From the NCBI GenBank assembly GCA_013203245.1, contig JABMOR010000021.1:1-22817 (forward strand): 22,817 nucleotides of DNA, written 5' to 3'. A program made the translations under genes and the position numbers. Source of the DNA: Candidatus Nitrosopumilus sp. (GTDB lineage: Archaea; Thermoproteota; Nitrososphaeria; Nitrososphaerales; Nitrosopumilaceae). This document shows, piece by piece, positions 7,351 through 14,043 of this stretch; the first letter of the stretch is position 1; every line of letters starts with the position of its first letter. The notes beneath the pieces are model-generated. The model was given only the letters and a program-made list of their open reading frames with translations, did no database searches and had not been told where the DNA came from.

Positions 7351-8616
7351 ATGAACAAGAGTCTAAGATACATTGCACTTCTTGCAATTTTACCCTTGTT
7401 TACAGCAGGTATGACGACAGATTATTTCTCGGATGCTGAAGCTCTCAAAAGCAAAGGTACTGGAACCTCTCAATATGGTTCAAGTACTGGCATCTGTGGA
7501 TTAGACCTATGCTCTAACTATCCTGGCGGTAAAGCCGCTTGGCAAGCAGATCAAGGTAGTAGTGTCGCCCCTGTAGCTCCAGTTGAAGAATCTATGGAAA
7601 AAGAAACCATGATGGAAAAAGAAACCATGATGGAAGAAACTGAAGCAGACTTGGGTTCTGTACTTAGATTATCAAGAACAAACGTTCCAGCAACAATTCC
7701 TCTACATCAAGGATTCTATAATGGTGAAGATGTTTATTTTATCATCACTGATTCTAGTGATCCTACACATGCAGAGATAATTACTGCAAATCAAGGATGG
7801 CAAGTAGAACTTGCTCCTTTGTTAAAGAATGCTCCTGAAGAAGCACTTTCAAAAACATACATGTTCACTAATGGCGTTAATGGCGACGGTGTCCATGGAT
7901 TTCAAGGTGAAGTCTTTACAAGTACTCCTGCACAAGCAGATGTGTACAGTGCATTGACTTCTCATGTTCATGTAACATGGAATGAAGGTGTGACATCAAG
8001 AGTTCTAGATTCTGAAACAATGATTATGCAAGCAGCTGAGAAAGATGAAATTACATTAACTAAAGTTAATGTAGTTTTGAATATGCCTCAAATTATTTGG
8101 CCTGAAGGTCAGATGATGGTCAAAGATGTAACTTTGACTGACACAACACCATATGGTGGAGGTCAAGTTCTTGATATCGATACAGAAGAGATGAATGTAA
8201 CTTTCATAGCTCATCGTGGCTGGGGTCCAGATGGTAGAACTATCTATTACATTGTAACAGATGCTACTCCTAGTGGTCCTGCCGGAATGATGGGTGTTGT
8301 TAGTTCACCAACATCTGCAAGCTTGATTGCAAATTCAGCAGCAGTAGACTTGTATCAGTTCAAAAATGGTTTAACAGGTACTGGTCCATTAGGATTTCAG
8401 CCTGGTATTGCAGCAGGGGCTCCTGGCGATGTAAATTATTCTCCAATGTGGAGAATCTTTATGATTGGCTGGGATAATCCTGAGACTGCACAAATTTTAG
8501 AAACCATTGATGATATGAATGCCTACAGGGAAGCTGGTTTGATCGACATTGGTATTGCGCGTCCAATGGATAGTGACCATATTGTTAACTGTCCATTTAT
8601 CGACCCATTCCAATAA
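7351..8616 (+). CDS. Exported protein with internally duplicated beta domain
   Basis: The 421-residue protein has a signal peptide (residues 1-30, ending near 'FSDAEA') and a low-complexity linker with a repeated M-E-K-E-T-M unit. Two related domains follow. In the first, 'VYFIITDSSDP', 'MFTNGVNGDGVHGFQG', 'VHVTWNEG' and 'SRVLDSE' correspond in order to 'IYYIVTDATPSG', 'QFKNGLTGTGPLGFQP', 'FMIGWDNPE' and 'AQILETI' in the second. Cys49, Cys54 and the C-terminal Cys416 could form disulfides. The mature protein is probably periplasmic or cell-surface and has no visible membrane anchor. Related proteins occur in thaumarchaeal genomes and some of their exported proteins are abundant, but no function is established here. 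A good TATA box and T-rich terminators bracket the gene. Confidence 0.85.
   Translation: MNKSLRYIALLAILPLFTAGMTTDYFSDAEALKSKGTGTSQYGSSTGICGLDLCSNYPGGKAAWQADQGSSVAPVAPVEESMEKETMMEKETMMEETEADLGSVLRLSRTNVPATIPLHQGFYNGEDVYFIITDSSDPTHAEIITANQGWQVELAPLLKNAPEEALSKTYMFTNGVNGDGVHGFQGEVFTSTPAQADVYSALTSHVHVTWNEGVTSRVLDSETMIMQAAEKDEITLTKVNVVLNMPQIIWPEGQMMVKDVTLTDTTPYGGGQVLDIDTEEMNVTFIAHRGWGPDGRTIYYIVTDATPSGPAGMMGVVSSPTSASLIANSAAVDLYQFKNGLTGTGPLGFQPGIAAGAPGDVNYSPMWRIFMIGWDNPETAQILETIDDMNAYREAGLIDIGIARPMDSDHIVNCPFIDPFQ
7594..7629 (+). repeat. Two exact 18-base tandem repeats within a coding linker
   Basis: The unit ATGGAAAAAGAAACCATG occurs twice in direct succession, followed by a third partial copy. It encodes repeats of M-E-K-E-T-M in the linker between signal peptide and first domain of the exported protein. 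Such exact repeats can change copy number by slippage. Confidence 0.85.
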
Positions 8617-8620
8617 GATC

Positions 8621-8672
8621 TTTTTTCTTTTTTCTAATACTTTACATTTGTAACTTTTTTTTCATTTTTTTT
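8621..8672 (+). terminator. Poly-T transcription terminators after exported protein gene
   Basis: Two T-rich clusters (8621-8634 and 8654-8672) without a stem follow the stop codon. Archaeal RNA polymerase terminates at such T-tracts, so this is a likely strong terminator. Confidence 0.55.
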
Positions 8673-8730
8673 AACAAACTTTCAGAGACCCCCCCATCTA
8701 CCTTATCTTTGATTATGAGAATACTATATC

Positions 8731-9105
8731 ATGAGTATTGTAGGAATGTATATGCTAAATTCAGAAGAGTACCGTCCGGAGAAAATTCAACAATCACTTG
8801 ATATGTTATATCTTGATAGAAAAAATGAATTTCGTGAATTATCTCGTGTTCTTCTTAGTGAAAAAGCTCTTAACGCAATGCCTAACTGGAAAGAATTTGT
8901 TTTAAATTTTAGTTTGGATGTTGAGGATGCTTTTAAAACATGGTCTGGACAAAGTTCTCTATCTCTAAATTCTCCACAAAAGGCATTGACTTTGCTACGA
9001 CAATTAGGACGTGATAAAACATCGATGAATCAGTTAGCACACTTGCTAAATTTATCGTACACTCTGTCTTGTGAATTCAAAGAGATCTACAGACGTCTAA
9101 ACTAA
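8731..9105 (+). CDS. Hypothetical small helical protein
   Basis: This 124-residue protein has no recognised family. It is predicted to be soluble and largely helical: regularly spaced Leu and charged residues run through 'KIQQSLDMLYLDRKNEFRE' and 'AHLLNLSYTLSCEFKEIYRRLN'. A segment around residues 84-120 ('ALTLLRQLGRDKTSMNQLA') could be a helix-turn-helix, but no wing is apparent. A TATA-like 'ttatctt' lies about 26 bases upstream. It is a monocistronic gene between T-rich terminators. Function is unknown. Confidence 0.6.
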   Translation: MSIVGMYMLNSEEYRPEKIQQSLDMLYLDRKNEFRELSRVLLSEKALNAMPNWKEFVLNFSLDVEDAFKTWSGQSSLSLNSPQKALTLLRQLGRDKTSMNQLAHLLNLSYTLSCEFKEIYRRLN

Positions 9106-9119
9106 TTTTTTTTCTTTTT
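9106..9119 (+). terminator. Poly-T terminator
   Basis: A 14-base run of T interrupted once by C directly follows the stop codon of the preceding gene, as expected for archaeal intrinsic termination. Confidence 0.5.
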
Positions 9120-9162
9120 AATCTTAATACCTAAATCATCCTGTGTTTTTCAATAATTTGTA

Positions 9163-9414
9163 ATGGATTTCATGTTGGAAGAAGAATTAATTGATTTGAT
9201 GACTTTTTGTCTTCAGAACCCTAATTCTTCAGAAATATCTGATAAACATAAACGAATCACTGAGATTGGTCAAGAACTATTTGCCGATGGCGGTATTGAT
9301 GCTTTGGAGAATTTTTCTTTTGTGCTAAAAAACAGAATTATTGAAGAAATAGAAAAAGATCCATCCTCAATGCGTTCGCTATGGAATGGGCTTACTGATG
9401 AATGGCAGTATTAA
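9163..9414 (+). CDS. Hypothetical acidic small protein
   Basis: The 83-residue product is acidic and appears all-helical, with no signal peptide, transmembrane segment or zinc motif. A second Met at residue 4 could also be the start. It converges on the DUF5679-like gene with an 18-base gap. No family or function is recognised; the call rests on an uninterrupted frame with good codon character and its place between annotated genes. Confidence 0.55.
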   Translation: MDFMLEEELIDLMTFCLQNPNSSEISDKHKRITEIGQELFADGGIDALENFSFVLKNRIIEEIEKDPSSMRSLWNGLTDEWQY

Positions 9415-9432
9415 ATTTCTCTAGTGAGAAGT

Positions 9433-9576
9433 TTATCCACTACCGATTCTAAAAATGGCTGTACTACATGTAGGGCATGTGCCCTTGATTGCAGGTTTAC
9501 CATTTTTGATGGTGTATGGTGCAGGGCCACCGATTTCTCGTTTATCCCTACATTTTACACAATATCCTATTGTCAT
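9433..9576 (-). CDS. DUF5679-like small zinc-ribbon protein
   Basis: A 47-codon minus-strand frame encodes 'MTIGYCVKCRDKREI', a central 'IKNGKPAIKGTCPTCST' and a C-terminal 'FRIG'. The two C-x2-C pairs (residues 6/9 and 34/37) and the 'NGKPAIKG' turn match the DUF5679 family, short zinc-ribbon proteins widespread in archaea and actinobacteria with no known function. A longer 91-codon frame on the opposite strand covers the same bases, but it encodes a Cys/Thr-rich sequence with no family likeness and is best regarded as its shadow. A 'cttaaac' TATA-like element lies shortly upstream. Confidence 0.8.
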   Translation of the reverse strand: MTIGYCVKCRDKREIGGPAPYTIKNGKPAIKGTCPTCSTAIFRIGSG

Positions 9577-9767
9577 ACTTGCATTATGTTTAAGGTGATA
9601 TTAGCGAGAACTTGTCGAACTTTTTTCACTATTAGACAAACCTATGATCCAATTTGTTGTGTAGCAAACCAATATTTTTCGTATCTGACTATTTTTTGAT
9701 CATTTTAGTAACAAATCATTCGAATTTCTTTAATATGTCACTTTTTTTAAAATTGTTTTATTGAAAT

Positions 9768-10202
9768 TTAGCTTACTCTGATTGATAATTGTGTGTATTC
9801 AGATAATGCACTATGATTTTTCAAACCATCCCAAACAAAGATTTCTGCGATAAATTCTCCTGACTCATTAGGCGACCATGATAGCGATGGACTTAGTTTT
9901 TGATCTGGTGTAAGTTGACCACTTATCCATCCCAGTGACACTACAATATCTGCATTATTTTTAATTTGAACAAGATATACAAAATTTTGTGATTTTGTTT
10001 GATGATTTGTAATGTCTGCTGAAATCTGAATTTGTTGATTTACATTAATTTTATCTGAAACTGGTGCGCCGAACGCATTTACTAATCTTGGATCAACAAT
10101 TGATGTTCTTTCTAGTTCTGTTAATGCAAATGCCGGTGTAATGCTAATTGCAATTACTAGTATTGCACATATTCCAAATATTCCTATACCCTTACCTACC
10201 AC
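9768..10202 (-). CDS. Secreted Ig-like small protein
   Basis: The 144-residue protein begins with a signal peptide (about residues 1-27, hydrophobic core 'IFGICAILVIAISITPAFA'). The mature part is a single beta-sandwich-like domain: 'VNQQIQISADITNHQTKSQNFVYLVQIK', 'LSPSLSWSPNESGEF' and 'AEIFVWDGL'. Similar stand-alone domains are frequent in thaumarchaeal exomes and resemble CARDB/Ig-like adhesion modules. No cysteine remains in the mature part. It is likely extracytoplasmic; ligand and function are unknown. It lies downstream of the HD-domain gene on the same strand, 77 bases away, so co-transcription is possible. Confidence 0.7.
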   Translation of the reverse strand: MVGKGIGIFGICAILVIAISITPAFALTELERTSIVDPRLVNAFGAPVSDKINVNQQIQISADITNHQTKSQNFVYLVQIKNNADIVVSLGWISGQLTPDQKLSPSLSWSPNESGEFIAEIFVWDGLKNHSALSEYTQLSIRVS

Positions 10203-10279
10203 AATTTTTGAAATCTTTTTTAGTTACAAAAGCCTTTCTGCTTAAATTTTTTAATCTAGAGTGAATATTGAAAATTTAT

Positions 10280-11596
10280 CTAAATTTTGATTCTATAGTA
10301 ATCCCATCTTTCAGGATCCAACAATGTGACAAATTCTGCCTGTTCCCTGTCTATTCTTGCTCTGATGACATCTCTCAATGCAAAACTTGTTAAAAATTCG
10401 TATTTCATGGAATTTGCTTGCATTATGAACATGTGGCGCATTTCACTTCCTCCTTTTAACCCCCAATACCCCATTTTTAATGCTAAAGGTTCTAAAAATA
10501 TGGTGTTTTCTAAACCATAGTTTTCATCTCTAATTTCTTCTCTGAGTTTGTAAGTTTCTAATGGGCCTCCTTTTGAAAAACCTATAATTTCTCCATTTTT
10601 GTCATTTAGTCTTAGAGTATTGATGATTACTTTTGGGTCTTTAACTGATTTTTCAAAATTTTCTTTTTCAAATTGAAGGGGTGATGGTAATTCTAAAAAT
10701 ATTTCATATAGTGATTTTATGAAATTAGGATCTGCCCGTGTGGTCATTGATTCTATTGTTGGAATCATTTTTAGATTTTCATATGAATAGTCTGCTTGTA
10801 TTGTGATTTCTTGTTGTCTGATTTTCATAAATGATAAAACTGTATCAAAGAAATTTTTCCTCATTTCTTTTGGAAGTACTTTGAGAATACATTTTGCCAT
10901 ATCTGTTTCTTTGTTTAATATTTCTTCAAAATATGCTACTGAACTTCTTATAATTAATGATGGTCTCCATGCTAATGCATGTGCATTCATTTTTGCCATC
11001 CCCATTGCTTTTGCAAAATCTCCTAAAGCATAACCGCTAATTCTATCCACTACTGAGAGATACCATCCCATTTCCAAAATGTGTTCTTGATATGGTAAAT
11101 TGTTTCTAGTGCTGTCTGAATTATTGAAACATTCTTTGATTTGGTTCTCTGCATTCTCTTTTATCTTTCCACTCCAAGGATATGTTGTTCTTAAAATTAA
11201 AACTTTGATTATTTCTAAATCTATTTTTGCATCATTGATCAGTTGTTGTAATTTTTTATCCATTGAAATAAATTTCAAAACACTTTCTTCGTGAGGTTTG
11301 TCTACACTTTTTTGAGGATCAAAATCATGAAACAACGCTGCCACATATAGATATTTTATGTCCTCATCTGTAAAGTGGATTTTATTTTGATTTTTTGCCA
11401 ACAGCGAAACATATGTTACTTCTAATTCATGATTGATGTTATGATATCCATAATATTCTGTTCCAAGACCTTGGCTCTCAAATAGGTCAATAGTATAATC
11501 TAACATCTCGACATAACAGTCATCGTTTAATCTGTTTTCGACCATGAGGCTGAGAATTTCACTTCTCATGGAATGTGTATTTGCAAATTGCTGCAA
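10280..11596 (-). CDS. HD-domain metal-dependent phosphohydrolase with extra C-terminal domain
   Basis: The 438-residue cytosolic protein has an N-terminal HD domain: 'YHNINHELEV' (His52, His56), 'AALFHDFDP' (His90-Asp91) and 'KPHEE' (His102) give the H...HD...H/D metal-site pattern. The 'YHNxxHxxEV' form is shared with HD phosphohydrolases and cyclic-nucleotide-phosphodiesterase-like proteins. HD proteins typically hydrolyse nucleotides or phosphodiesters; the substrate here is not predictable. Residues about 270-438 form a second domain. The stretch 'IIGFSKGGPLE' followed by 'NTIFLEPLALKMGYWGLKGG' loosely suggests an acetyltransferase (GNAT) fold, but this is tentative. It is a single gene between the secreted Ig-like protein and a non-coding region. 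Confidence 0.78.
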   Translation of the reverse strand: MQQFANTHSMRSEILSLMVENRLNDDCYVEMLDYTIDLFESQGLGTEYYGYHNINHELEVTYVSLLAKNQNKIHFTDEDIKYLYVAALFHDFDPQKSVDKPHEESVLKFISMDKKLQQLINDAKIDLEIIKVLILRTTYPWSGKIKENAENQIKECFNNSDSTRNNLPYQEHILEMGWYLSVVDRISGYALGDFAKAMGMAKMNAHALAWRPSLIIRSSVAYFEEILNKETDMAKCILKVLPKEMRKNFFDTVLSFMKIRQQEITIQADYSYENLKMIPTIESMTTRADPNFIKSLYEIFLELPSPLQFEKENFEKSVKDPKVIINTLRLNDKNGEIIGFSKGGPLETYKLREEIRDENYGLENTIFLEPLALKMGYWGLKGGSEMRHMFIMQANSMKYEFLTSFALRDVIRARIDREQAEFVTLLDPERWDYYRIKI

Positions 11597-11753
11597 TAAT
11601 ACAAGATCTCAACTCAAGTTTTTAAAGATGATCTCTTTGATTTGAATTCTGAATTTTTTTACCGACTATATCTAGGAAGATTCAACATGTTTTCGAGTAT
11701 TTTTGTAAATTCGAGTTAAATGATGATTTTTATTCCTTTAGAAATATTGATCA

Positions 11754-11797
11754 TCGTGGGCTAGATGGGAATCGAAGACCCGTCAAGTCTACATCTA
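11754..11797 (-). other. tRNA 3'-half-like fragment or structured RNA in intergenic region
   Basis: Read on the minus strand, the sequence ends in a T-loop-like TTCGATT flanked by GGG and CCC, then a possible acceptor strand CTAGCCC, an A, and CGA where a tRNA would have CCA. Two extra bases interrupt the T arm, and no matching 5' half (GGGCTAG) is found upstream, so it is not an intact tRNA. The segment also holds a perfect TAGATG/CATCTA outer stem. It lies in a 328-base gap between the HD gene and the next gene. It could be a decayed tRNA, an attachment-site scar or a small RNA. Confidence 0.3.
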
Positions 11798-11924
11798 AAA
11801 ATAAAGAAATTCGGGAATAAACAATTCTCCCACAAACAACTCCGACATGCTTAAGTTCAAAATCCATTAAATGTTGTATCTCTTAGCAAAACACTCAATA
11901 GAATTATCATTTTGTAATTTTTGA

Positions 11925-12329
11925 ATGTCATTTAACAAAGATTTACTAGAACAACTAATGGAATTTAATGAAAAACATTCCCCACAATTCACACTTTATG
12001 TCAATGATGAAACTTATCCTATTACTAGTACATCGATAACTAATTCCCCAATCCCTGTAAATGAGCCAACAACTCGTGGTGGTGTCTATTTTTCAGATAA
12101 ATTTGCGTACAAAATGAAATGTGTAGTGGAAGATCTTTCTGTTATTCCACTATTGACAAAGAAAATGTTGGGACCTAATACTGAATTTGGTGAACTCAAA
12201 ATTACTACAAACATTGAATTTAATGGCAAATCTATTCCTCTTGAAATTTTTACAAATTTAACAAACAGTGTTCAGACTCCTAACTCTATTGAACTTGGTA
12301 TGATTATTGTAAAGTTAAACTCTGTTTAA
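11925..12329 (+). CDS. Hypothetical beta-rich protein
   Basis: The 134-residue product lacks a signal peptide, membrane segment or known motif. Alternating hydrophobic residues ('FTLYVNDETYPITSTSI', 'GELKITTNIEFNGKSIPLEIF') point to a mostly beta fold after an N-terminal helix. It ends by overlapping the stop of the convergent J-domain gene in the four bases TTAA. Function is unknown. The gene call is supported by its length, codon use and exact head-to-tail fit with its neighbour. Confidence 0.62.
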   Translation: MSFNKDLLEQLMEFNEKHSPQFTLYVNDETYPITSTSITNSPIPVNEPTTRGGVYFSDKFAYKMKCVVEDLSVIPLLTKKMLGPNTEFGELKITTNIEFNGKSIPLEIFTNLTNSVQTPNSIELGMIIVKLNSV

Positions 12330-12880
12330 TCTGCTTTAAGATATCTGTCATATTTTTCTCTGCGTTCATTATCTGATAAAATTTCATACGCTTTGTTAAG
12401 TTCTGCCATTTCTTTTTCAGAGTTTTCTTTTGTTTTGTCTGGGTGAGTTTTTTTTGCTTGTTCTCTGAATTTCTTTTTGATCTCATCATATGTTGCATCT
12501 TTTGAGATTCCAATAATTTCATAATAATTTGGTAACTCGTCATTGTTTAAGGCCTCTCGAAATTCTTTGTCTTCTTTTGTATTTCTTCTCTGGCCTAACT
12601 CTTCATAATCATCTCCCCAATCTGAGTGATATTTTTCAAACGTCTTGTCTTTTTTTGATTCTAACTCTTCTTTGTCATATGATGTTTTTCTTCGAAGAAT
12701 TATGTCTCGTGCTAGAAACAAAAACACTGCCAATATTGCAATTATGAAACCTGAAAACAGAATAATTTTTTCTTCGTCAGTTACTTCTAATTCCATGTCT
12801 AGACTACCACTCTGTGCATATGCTGTTTGTAATCCTCCCAAGATAACTATTGAAATTATAAGAATACTGAATTGATTCAT
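12326..12880 (-). CDS. Membrane-anchored J-domain (DnaJ-like) co-chaperone
   Basis: The 184-residue protein starts with a signal-peptide-like segment (residues 1-22, ending 'QTAYA'), then a short acidic stretch and a transmembrane helix at about 39-58 ('ILFSGFIIAILAVFLFLA'), followed by basic residues. The C-terminal residues 116-180 form a complete J domain with the invariant His146-Pro147-Asp148. J domains stimulate DnaK/Hsp70 ATPase. If the signal is cleaved, the topology puts the J domain in the cytoplasm, recruiting DnaK to the membrane. It has no zinc-finger or substrate-binding domain, so it is a type C J protein. It is ten bases downstream of the Lrp/AsnC gene on the same strand, which suggests an operon. 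Confidence 0.86.
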   Translation of the reverse strand: MNQFSILIISIVILGGLQTAYAQSGSLDMELEVTDEEKIILFSGFIIAILAVFLFLARDIILRRKTSYDKEELESKKDKTFEKYHSDWGDDYEELGQRRNTKEDKEFREALNNDELPNYYEIIGISKDATYDEIKKKFREQAKKTHPDKTKENSEKEMAELNKAYEILSDNERREKYDRYLKAD

Positions 12881-12890
12881 TTTTTAGTAC

Positions 12891-13334
12891 CTATGATAAT
12901 CTGAAATCTTCTTTTGCAGTATTTAGAACTACATGAGTTATTGTGTTTTCCACATTTGGAATGGTTGCCAAGCCCTTTACAAACTTGCTCAATTCTTTTC
13001 TTTCTTTAAATTTTGCAATAACTATTGTGTCTGTTGAACCTGTAATGTCGTATACTCCACAAACATTTTCAAATTTTGATATTTCTCCCTCAATCTCAAC
13101 TACTTTGTCATTTTTGGCTACGATTTCAATAATTGCAGTTAGCGAATACCCTATTTTTTCATGATCAATAATTGCAGTATATCCGTGTATTATCTTCGCT
13201 TTTTCTAATTTTTTGATTCTAGTTAGTACAGTAACCGTTGACATGCCTAGTTTTAGTGCAAGCTGTCTTGCCGATTGTCTTGCATCTACTAGTAAATTTT
13301 TGAGTATCTTTTCATCTGTCTCATCTAGGTCCAT
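12891..13334 (-). CDS. Lrp/AsnC-family transcriptional regulator
   Basis: The 147-residue protein has the standard two-domain architecture: an N-terminal winged helix (residues 3-60, 'DETDEKILKNLLVDARQSAR' then 'STVTVLTRIKKLEKAKII') and a C-terminal RAM/alpha-beta effector-binding domain (about 65-142, 'GVYDITGSTDTIVIA'). Such proteins form dimers and octamers, bind amino acids or other small molecules, and activate or repress transcription; archaeal members often control their own gene. A perfect 8-2-8 palindrome sits exactly at its TATA position. It is likely co-transcribed with the downstream J-domain protein. Effector and regulon cannot be inferred from sequence alone. Confidence 0.93.
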   Translation of the reverse strand: MDLDETDEKILKNLLVDARQSARQLALKLGMSTVTVLTRIKKLEKAKIIHGYTAIIDHEKIGYSLTAIIEIVAKNDKVVEIEGEISKFENVCGVYDITGSTDTIVIAKFKERKELSKFVKGLATIPNVENTITHVVLNTAKEDFRLS

Positions 13335-13349
13335 GTCGTAGTATGGTGG

Positions 13350-13367
13350 AAAATTTATTTAAATTTT
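13350..13367. promoter_or_regulatory. 8-2-8 palindrome over the Lrp/AsnC gene TATA box
   Basis: AAAATTTA-TT-TAAATTTT is a perfect inverted repeat centred about 25 bases upstream of the Lrp-type ATG, which is the TATA position. It is a good candidate autoregulatory operator, since Lrp dimers bind AT-rich dyads. An A/T-only composition weakens specificity. Confidence 0.45.
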
Positions 13368-13454
13368 CACGATATATGTGTAAATTTGTTTGATATCCTT
13401 ATCTGTAAATTTAATTTTTTTCAAATTTAATAGAAATGACGTCTTTGTTGATTC

Positions 13455-13682
13455 ATGGGTGAAATTGAGGAACTAGTCAAAAAAGGACAATCCTTAATGG
13501 ATGGTGGGCAATTTGCAGACGCTCTTGGTTTTTTTGAGCAAGCACTTCTTTTGAATCAAAATGACCCTGACCTTTGGAATAACAAAGGAATCGCATTGAG
13601 GAGTTTGGGTAGATACGAGGAATCTATGGAATGCTTTAACAAATCCCTTGAGGTTGAACCTCGTGACAAATTTGCATCTTGA
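13455..13682 (+). CDS. Short two-repeat TPR protein
   Basis: The 75-residue product consists of almost nothing but two tetratricopeptide repeats (about 4-37 and 38-71). They have the characteristic A/G-x-x-F and 'W-x-x-K-G-x-A-L-x-x-L-G-x-Y-x-E-S' spacing and end in 'LEVEPRD'. TPR units mediate protein-protein contacts. A protein this short probably works as a partner or caps a larger complex. It precedes the sensor histidine kinase by about 360 bases on the same strand, and a second TPR protein follows the response regulator, so it may be part of the signalling set. A TATA-like 'tttaata' lies about 26 bases upstream of the ATG. Confidence 0.78.
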   Translation: MGEIEELVKKGQSLMDGGQFADALGFFEQALLLNQNDPDLWNNKGIALRSLGRYEESMECFNKSLEVEPRDKFAS

Positions 13683-14043
13683 ATATTGTGTAATTTTTAT
13701 TCTTTAATGAAAACACTGTTTGCTACAAGTCAATCTATATTATTAAAAGTACTAACGAAATTTGAGCGTTTTTTATACATTTACAGATGTTGCATTTTGA
13801 TGGAACTGAATTGTTTCTAAAAACGGTTCAAGCCTCTTTAGGAATTTAACCTGAATTAAAAATCAATTTGTTGGATTCATCACTGCTGCACGTTCTTTTG
13901 TTTTTTTAAGTTAACATAGTTAATGTACGTCCTAACTCGTAGAGTACTCGTTGTGCAGGACTGTTTCAACGAGACATTTTTTATATTTCCAAAGTTGGAA
14001 TTAGATTTTTACGCTTATAATATCGATAAATCCATAATGATTA
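13683..14043. other. Intergenic region upstream of sensor kinase
   Basis: About 360 bases without a convincing gene. A 20-codon frame at 13787-13849 (ATG to TAA) looks faintly protein-like but has no supporting motif. A perfect TTAAC-ATA-GTTAA inverted repeat lies at 13911-13923, a possible operator about 120 bases before the kinase gene. The region is longer than neighbouring gaps and may carry the control region of the kinase. Confidence 0.4.
14014..14022 (+). promoter_or_regulatory. TATA-like box of the sensor kinase gene
   Basis: The sequence 'cttataata' is centred 26 bases before the TTG at 14044. The spacing supports TTG as the true start of a leaderless transcript. Confidence 0.5.

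Noticed and set aside
9424..9699. Plus-strand 91-codon frame rich in Cys and Thr
   Set aside because: It is the antisense of the DUF5679-like zinc-ribbon gene, whose C-x2-C pairs and NGKPAIKG turn are clear. The plus-strand product has no family likeness.
11720..11797. Possible C/D box guide RNA beginning with the ATGATGA at about 11720
   Set aside because: No CTGA D box at suitable distance was found on that strand.
12304..12543. Minus-strand 79-codon frame rich in Lys and Gln
   Set aside because: It lies inside the J-domain gene in another frame and has low-complexity composition; the J domain with HPD explains the sequence.
13787..13849. Twenty-codon ATG-to-TAA frame before the kinase
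   Set aside because: Too short, without a motif or a correctly spaced promoter.
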